Assembly: GCA_950022655.1 (NCBI GenBank)
Contig: OX465580.1
Location: 95,002,797-95,066,796 of the forward strand
Origin: Alentia gelatinosa
Lineage: Eukaryota > Annelida > Polychaeta > Phyllodocida > Polynoidae
Reading direction: 5' to 3'
Length of the DNA stretch: 64,000 nucleotides
Numbering within the stretch: the first letter of the stretch is position 1; the number at the start of each line of letters is the position of its first letter. Shown piece after piece: positions 58,738 to 64,000 of the stretch. The position numbers were made by a program, and so were the translations under genes. The notes beneath the pieces were generated by a model, which saw only the letters and a program-made list of their open reading frames with translations, was not told the DNA's origin and did not search any database.

Positions 58738-58872
58738 CAATTGAAAGGTTTGGGTTACAATCAGTCTATGGACCATTTCTGTAACCCACTTCCACCCAGT
58801 CAACTTGCCATTTTTTCAACTGCCTGAGTCTAGGGTCAACTTGGGCACGTTTCTAAGACCCTGAGACATTGG
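58738..58872 (-). repeat. Inverted copy of the 50188-50310 repeat
   Basis: See the 50.2-kb entry. Confidence 0.8.
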
Positions 58873-59059
58873 CACCCTGCTCCTTTCCAGTATTACAATG
58901 AATAGCACTTAGATATTGAAGGGATAGTGTTTTAACAGTACTCTGGAAGCCTATATGTGACTACTCTGACCTTTACGAAACGTATCAGCTATGGTCATGG
59001 GTTGTGCTATGGTCAACAAGAGTGCAATCCATGAGTTTCTCCAGAGCTTCCTGTTATTG

Positions 59060-60421
59060 GAAATACAGTCGACCATAAATTATCACAAAACAAAACAAAA
59101 GGTTATGGTTTTCACGATCTCTCTATAATAGGAAACAGAACACAATAGCCAATATTGCCGCATCAAAACCGTCAAACGTAACACATGGTATATACCCCAA
59201 TGATCAACGCTTGGACCACTGTCACTTTTACGTTATAGTAAAGGTATGGATATTCCAATTCAGTAAAGTGACATCAAATTATACGCCGATGACGCGGTTA
59301 TTCATAAATCTGGGTAAGGAACCTCTTGAAAAAGCTTCAACAATAGCGAACTTAGCGAACTGGTTTTATTCCTCTATGTCTTTGATTGATTCAGTATGTA
59401 TCTGAAAAACTCAATCCTTTACATTCGATTTGCATATCAATAATCAAATTAACAGGGATGCAAGTTCTCCGTCAATTGACAGAATTCCGAACTTTCATAC
59501 CTACTGGAAGCAGTTAGATTCAAAGAGCGTTTTGACGCCTTGACGGCCACACCGTGGGCCGGCAACAATGACGGGACTACCCGGCTCTCAGTGCCGGCCA
59601 CAGGGCCTCTGTCGGCGGCTGTAAAACGCTCTAACTGCCCTGCTCACTGCCGTCCTTGTTCCGTCAAATGCCGACCTTTTGGGCCGGCATAGAGTTGTTT
59701 AAGTCTTACATTTTTATATTTTATTTATTTGGTAATTTATACGTATCAATTTGCAGATTTCTTGTGTTACAGGTAACAAATTCAATAATCTCACAAATTG
59801 AAATTTAAGTGCCATTTTGGTTTATTTTTGACTTGTTAAAATTCTCCATTCACCCTGAAAATATCTTCTATACTAAGGGACTGCGTCTAGTCTATTGTTT
59901 TGCTCCTGAGCTAAAAGGGGATTCCCCAGCTCACTGAGATAGAGCCGTTACCATAAGGGTTTTATATTTCCGACTTTTCCCGCAGTCCTGACTTGCATCC
60001 CTGAATTAAGGCAGCGGGATATAAATATTATCTTCCATCGCAAATCAGAAAGTACAGGAGTAGCGAACAAGCCATCAGAGTATACAAGGCCAAAGTCATA
60101 CCATTTCTTGAATACGGTAATTTCTTAATACATAACTGCAATTGTATCCATGAGAACAAGCACCAAAGAAATAAAAAAAACTAAATTATAGAATCAACAC
60201 ATTAGAGGAGCAAAGGGAGGCCCACATAATTAACTATGCATTTAAACTAAGCAAAGACCAAAGAAAAATCGAAAATATTGTTAGAAATACCAGAGCAGGT
60301 ACAGAACCACACCTTATCAAGAAACCGTTCAGACTAGAAGCATATGGACGAAATGGTGCCTATAAAACCACGCTACTATGGAACGAAATACCAACTGAAA
60401 AAAGGATTAATCCAAAGGTAT
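59060..60421 (+). pseudogene. LINE reverse transcriptase remnant split by a hAT-like element
   Basis: Pieces in several frames include INYHKTKQKVMVF (59070-59110), STLGPL and SDIKLYADDAVIHKSG (59190-59310, catalytic YADD), SSEQAIRVYKAKVIPFLEYG (about 60055-60118) and the C-terminal FRLEAYGRNGAYKTTLLWNEIPTEKRINPK (about 60330-60418). It is a non-LTR retrotransposon but not the 20.5-kb family. The INYHKTK piece precedes YADD, opposite to the normal order, so the locus is rearranged or holds two overlapping copies. 59453-60004 is a later insertion. Confidence 0.7.
59453..60004. mobile_element. 552-bp hAT-like MITE inside the LINE remnant
   Basis: Perfect 13-bp inverted ends CAGGGATGCAAGT/ACTTGCATCCCTG, flanked by AATTAA on both sides (59447-59452 and 60005-60010). 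The end matches the 39.6-kb MITE. A 6-bp duplication is short for hAT, but such groups exist. No transposase frame. The interior is GC-rich around 59540-59690 (GCCGGC words). Confidence 0.85.
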
Positions 60422-60429
60422 GAGAAATT

Positions 60430-63399
60430 TAAAAGGTATACCAAAGAGAAATGCCTTACTCTATGTTGAAATAATAATCTGATAAACTACGAAGGTGAAT
60501 GATGATATCCAACCGTCCCCACCCACACAGGTTGTAATTATAGAGAAAGGTATGACCGCACCTGCACCCATTCATATTGTAACTATACTTGTTAAGCAGT
60601 GATAAATCGAATGGCGAATTTTGTTCGTAATAAAAAAAATCAAAAAGAAAAACAAAAAAGTTAATCAATAAATCCCGACTTATTGAGCGCTGGAAAACGC
60701 TCTGATATACGTCACCTAGAGGTTACAATGCTCACACAGGCTTTCCGCTTACTGTATAGAAAGTAACCCTTCACTATCCATGCATCAACTATAAAGACCT
60801 GGTAAAATGGTCAGGTGAACAGTATCCCAGTCTGACCATACCCCTGCCCAACTATTCACTTGGTTCCTAAAAATAGTCTTTTTGGGGAAGTATTCCAGCC
60901 GTTAAATAACAAACACTTAGTTATAGATACTGCTACTAGAAAGGGAATCTATTAGATGACATTAATGACCGAATATAATAAGCACATATTCAAATCTGAT
61001 GGGACAGACCTAAATTATATTCAGACAAACTGATATCTGATGGGACAGACTCCCTACATGGCACACAGCCAGCAAACCTGTTTTACCAATCATACACCCT
61101 CATGATCTTACTGACCACAGACCAAACCTTCCTACCCCTACCCCAACCCCCACCCCTACAAATACTCACTCACCTTTTCCACTGACATTCTAAGCACACT
61201 GATATAGAGTTGGCACATAATGGTTAATAGACTTGATTAATAAAGAATCTCAAATATTTAGGATCCAGATCTATGAATTTTAGTACTAAGATTTAGTTTC
61301 ATTCCATAATTACATGTCATGTCACTACACTGCTCTGTAACAATCCTACCCAACACTAATTGTAAATTATTGACAGTAGATAAAAGCTGATAAAAGAATT
61401 CATACTTATCAGTTTCACAATGATAATCCAATCTATTTTCACATTTTCATTATTAAAGTTTTGACTAGGTCTTTATTGTCAATGACTCACTTGAAACAGA
61501 AACTGTTTAAAATATAGTGACAGCTAATAATTTCACTTTAATGAAATAAAACAAGAACTTTACTTTAGAAGTACTGCGCTCATTTATTGTAAATAGAAAT
61601 ATCATTAGCTCCTAGTATTATGATAGGATGGTGAAGCATAAACCCACCTCTGATGTGCATATATTACCTATACAACGGTAAAAGACTGGAATCTGAAGTG
61701 GCCCTGAAGCCTACTGAAAATAGAGCCTACGGACCCTAATAGAAAATCCAGAATATAGAACAACTGAAAATAAATTGTCTAGATACTCAAATACGAAAAA
61801 CGTGTGTAAATCAATTAGGGTAATAGATTTTAAACATACAGACAACAAGGAATAAACATTTCTGCCGCAGTCGATCATCTTTCTTAAATATACATAAACA
61901 TAAATGCATACAATGAGAGTGGTAGAAAGGGGAAGAGCACCGAGCTGATACCCAGAGTATCACAATCTATTTCGATGAATTGCAGATTATCCGCAATGTC
62001 CAGATTTTCACTTCTAATGATCTCAGAACATATCTGCTGTTGGTATATTTTATAAAAGGCTCGCAATGAGATAAATAGGCATATAGATACAGTGGCGTTA
62101 AATAGAGTAAGTTCACGAATATGATATATGTTGAATCCTTAATATTAGGTATGGACCACTTTATTGTAATCTAAACACGTCCAATACTTGGAGTACATGA
62201 TCACTACTAAAACCACAAGATGGCGCAGATATTTAGGCAATATTAAATTGAGGCTCTGGTGCCTTAAAATAACTGAACATTCTCCTCTTGGTGTGTTTCA
62301 ACCTCAAAGACAATCGAAGACTCTGTTGTCATACATATACATAGATTTTCCTCACATCACAACCAACTAAACCTAGCAAATACGATATGAATCCCAAAAG
62401 GGGTAAAGTACAGGTTAGGGTGGGCTTATAGCAACAGCGAGGTTATGAAACAGGGCAGAACAGATGAGGACAATCTATCACGGTCAGCTTTGGAAAATCA
62501 AGCGAAATGGGTTAACGATAGCGTGACTAAGTGGACAGGTCTTCAAACTGAGTAGGCAGGTCACTCTGTAAATAGCTGTCACTGAGGTATACTAGTAATG
62601 GCAAAGTGAAATGCGATGGGCACATTGCATTTGGCAATATGTTCAATAAACAATATTGTAGGGAATAGCAGCCAATATCTTACGTTTAGTCAGGCCATGC
62701 TAGATATGTAGACGGATCGCCTTTCTATACCTCCGATCTTGTTTTGTGGTTTCATCTATCATAAATTGCTAATTACTTGGTTTGAACTTTGGAATTTTCT
62801 TATGTGTTAATGTCTACTTGAGCGATATCTTTGAAAATGTTGCATTCCTACTTAAGATGCATTTGAACATGTGGTTTGGCTCACAGTCCCTGCATGTTTA
62901 CATTGCATGTAAGCAGTCAATAGTCTCCTCGGCGCCATTCACGCTCTCTCAAGTGTGACCAACCTTGTTCCGCTTTCCTCTTTTATTGACACTTTTAAAA
63001 GACATCCTTCTAATGGCCCTCTTAAATTACCTTTCAGACTAAAACTTGGATATCATTCGGACCTATTCTATGGGAATACTTATCTGAGGATATAAGCGAC
63101 AAGCTAAGTTAAAGGCAAACAGGTGAGGCAAGTTATAATATTGTTCAGTACAGATTGGCATAAGTAATTCAAGTAGCCTCCTACACATGTCGAGTCTGCC
63201 TTCCTACCACAATAGGCTTAAAGCCAGTTTTCGGATACCTTGAATAGAACAGAAATTATTAAAGTTTGCATTATATCTAGATCACCCTCCCATCCGGCCC
63301 AGGGTGCAGCCGGGCCTGGCTCCCGCACACTCTCTTTGATCTCAATCGGGTCGTTTTACGAAGTTATAAAGGGAGGGAAGTGTGATTGGAGACAGTCAT
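60430..63399. other. No gene seen
   Basis: AT-rich sequence; an A-rich stretch at 60632-60662 may be the LINE tail. No frame longer than about 85 codons. Confidence 0.5.
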
Positions 63400-63618
63400 C
63401 ATGTCGATGTCTTATAGGTATAAAACATCAACATTTTATTCTTGACTCTCACCGAGCCGATGGTCGGGATGAGTCGGGAACAAAAGTCGATGTCTAATAG
63501 GCTTTATAGGCTAAAGCCTATAAGACATCAACATTTGTTCCCGATTCATCCCGACCATTGGGTCGGTGAGAGTCGGGAATAAAATGTCGATATCTTATAC
63601 CTATAAGACATCGACATG
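63400..63618. repeat. 219-bp foldback with about 108-bp arms
   Basis: The left arm (CATGTCGATGTCTTATAGG, TTTATTCTTGACTCTCACCG, GGTCGGGATGAGTCGGGAAC) is the reverse complement of the right arm at roughly 90% identity, with only a few bases between. TCGATGTCT(T/A)ATAGG also recurs at the inner end of each arm. Confidence 0.9.
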
Positions 63619-63803
63619 TAGTCTCTTCCCGATGACACTTCTTGCCTTTATAACCGTGACTGGAAAGAATGCCTCAAGAGTGTGCAGTACCGACTTGGTG
63701 CATACGATAACCAGCCGTATCCTTATGGGTGGGTGGGTGACTCACGTTACTACAAGGTTATTGATCAAATACGGACTTCTTTTGTATTTTCAATACATGT
63801 AAA

Positions 63804-63823
63804 ATATATATATATATATATAT
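63804..63823. repeat. (TA)n microsatellite
   Basis: About ten TA units. The rest of 63619-64000 shows nothing else. Confidence 0.95.
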
Positions 63824-64000
63824 GTAATTCAGACTAAGGAGATATTTGAGACATTTTGCGCTAAGACCGTTTATCTGCGGCACGCCAATGTCCATCTAAG
63901 CCTCGTTTTTCCACCAAGATTCTCATAACGTTCACACGTTAACCCTTGCAGTGCTAGGGAGAATATAAAACATCCCGGTATAAATTGTTTCACAACAAAA

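Overview
The window looks like a repeat-rich nuclear region of an animal genome, most likely a marine lophotrochozoan such as a bivalve mollusc. That is an inference. It rests on GT-AG introns with long AT-rich spacers, a tRNA-headed SINE with an AACC-type tail, Penelope-like elements with a GIY-YIG domain, many hAT-, Harbinger- and foldback-type miniature elements, and the absence of any prokaryotic operon structure. No rRNA, functional tRNA gene or CRISPR array was seen.

Layout. 1-1892 holds the last three exons of a host gene (+ strand) with a long 3' UTR. 3323-5584 (- strand) holds a five-exon HARBI1/Harbinger-type nuclease of about 351 codons whose only lesion is one in-frame TGA. 6350-13690 is a decayed Ty3/Gypsy element (- strand). 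Its gag is split by an 807-bp transposon with a clean 5-bp target duplication, and its RT/RNase H is split by a 2.5-kb insertion that itself contains a 5'-truncated Penelope fragment. 13939-16198 is a longer relative of the gag-splitting transposon. 17520-20501 is a second, better preserved Gypsy element (- strand), followed by the 3' half of a LINE reverse transcriptase (20564-21595, +).

24390-26977 is a terminal-inverted-repeat element filled with about 30 copies of a 63-bp repeat and itself hit by a SINE. A second, older array lies at 38180-39320. 29900-34186 is a nearly intact Penelope-like retroelement (- strand) with two reading frames, about 100-bp inverted repeats at both ends and a hammerhead-ribozyme-like motif behind its 3' end.

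From 34.2 kb to the end I see no convincing host gene. The region holds dispersed repeats, small hAT and Harbinger miniature elements, SINE pieces, at least five large palindromes, a four-fold CACGTG repeat, a compositionally odd 1.2-kb block (54.8-56.0 kb) and a LINE remnant split by a hAT-like element. Most structure in the window is layered transposition. The strongest candidates for something little described are the first ORF and inverted-repeat layout of the Penelope element, and the 63-bp array element, which has an unfilled paralogous site beside it.
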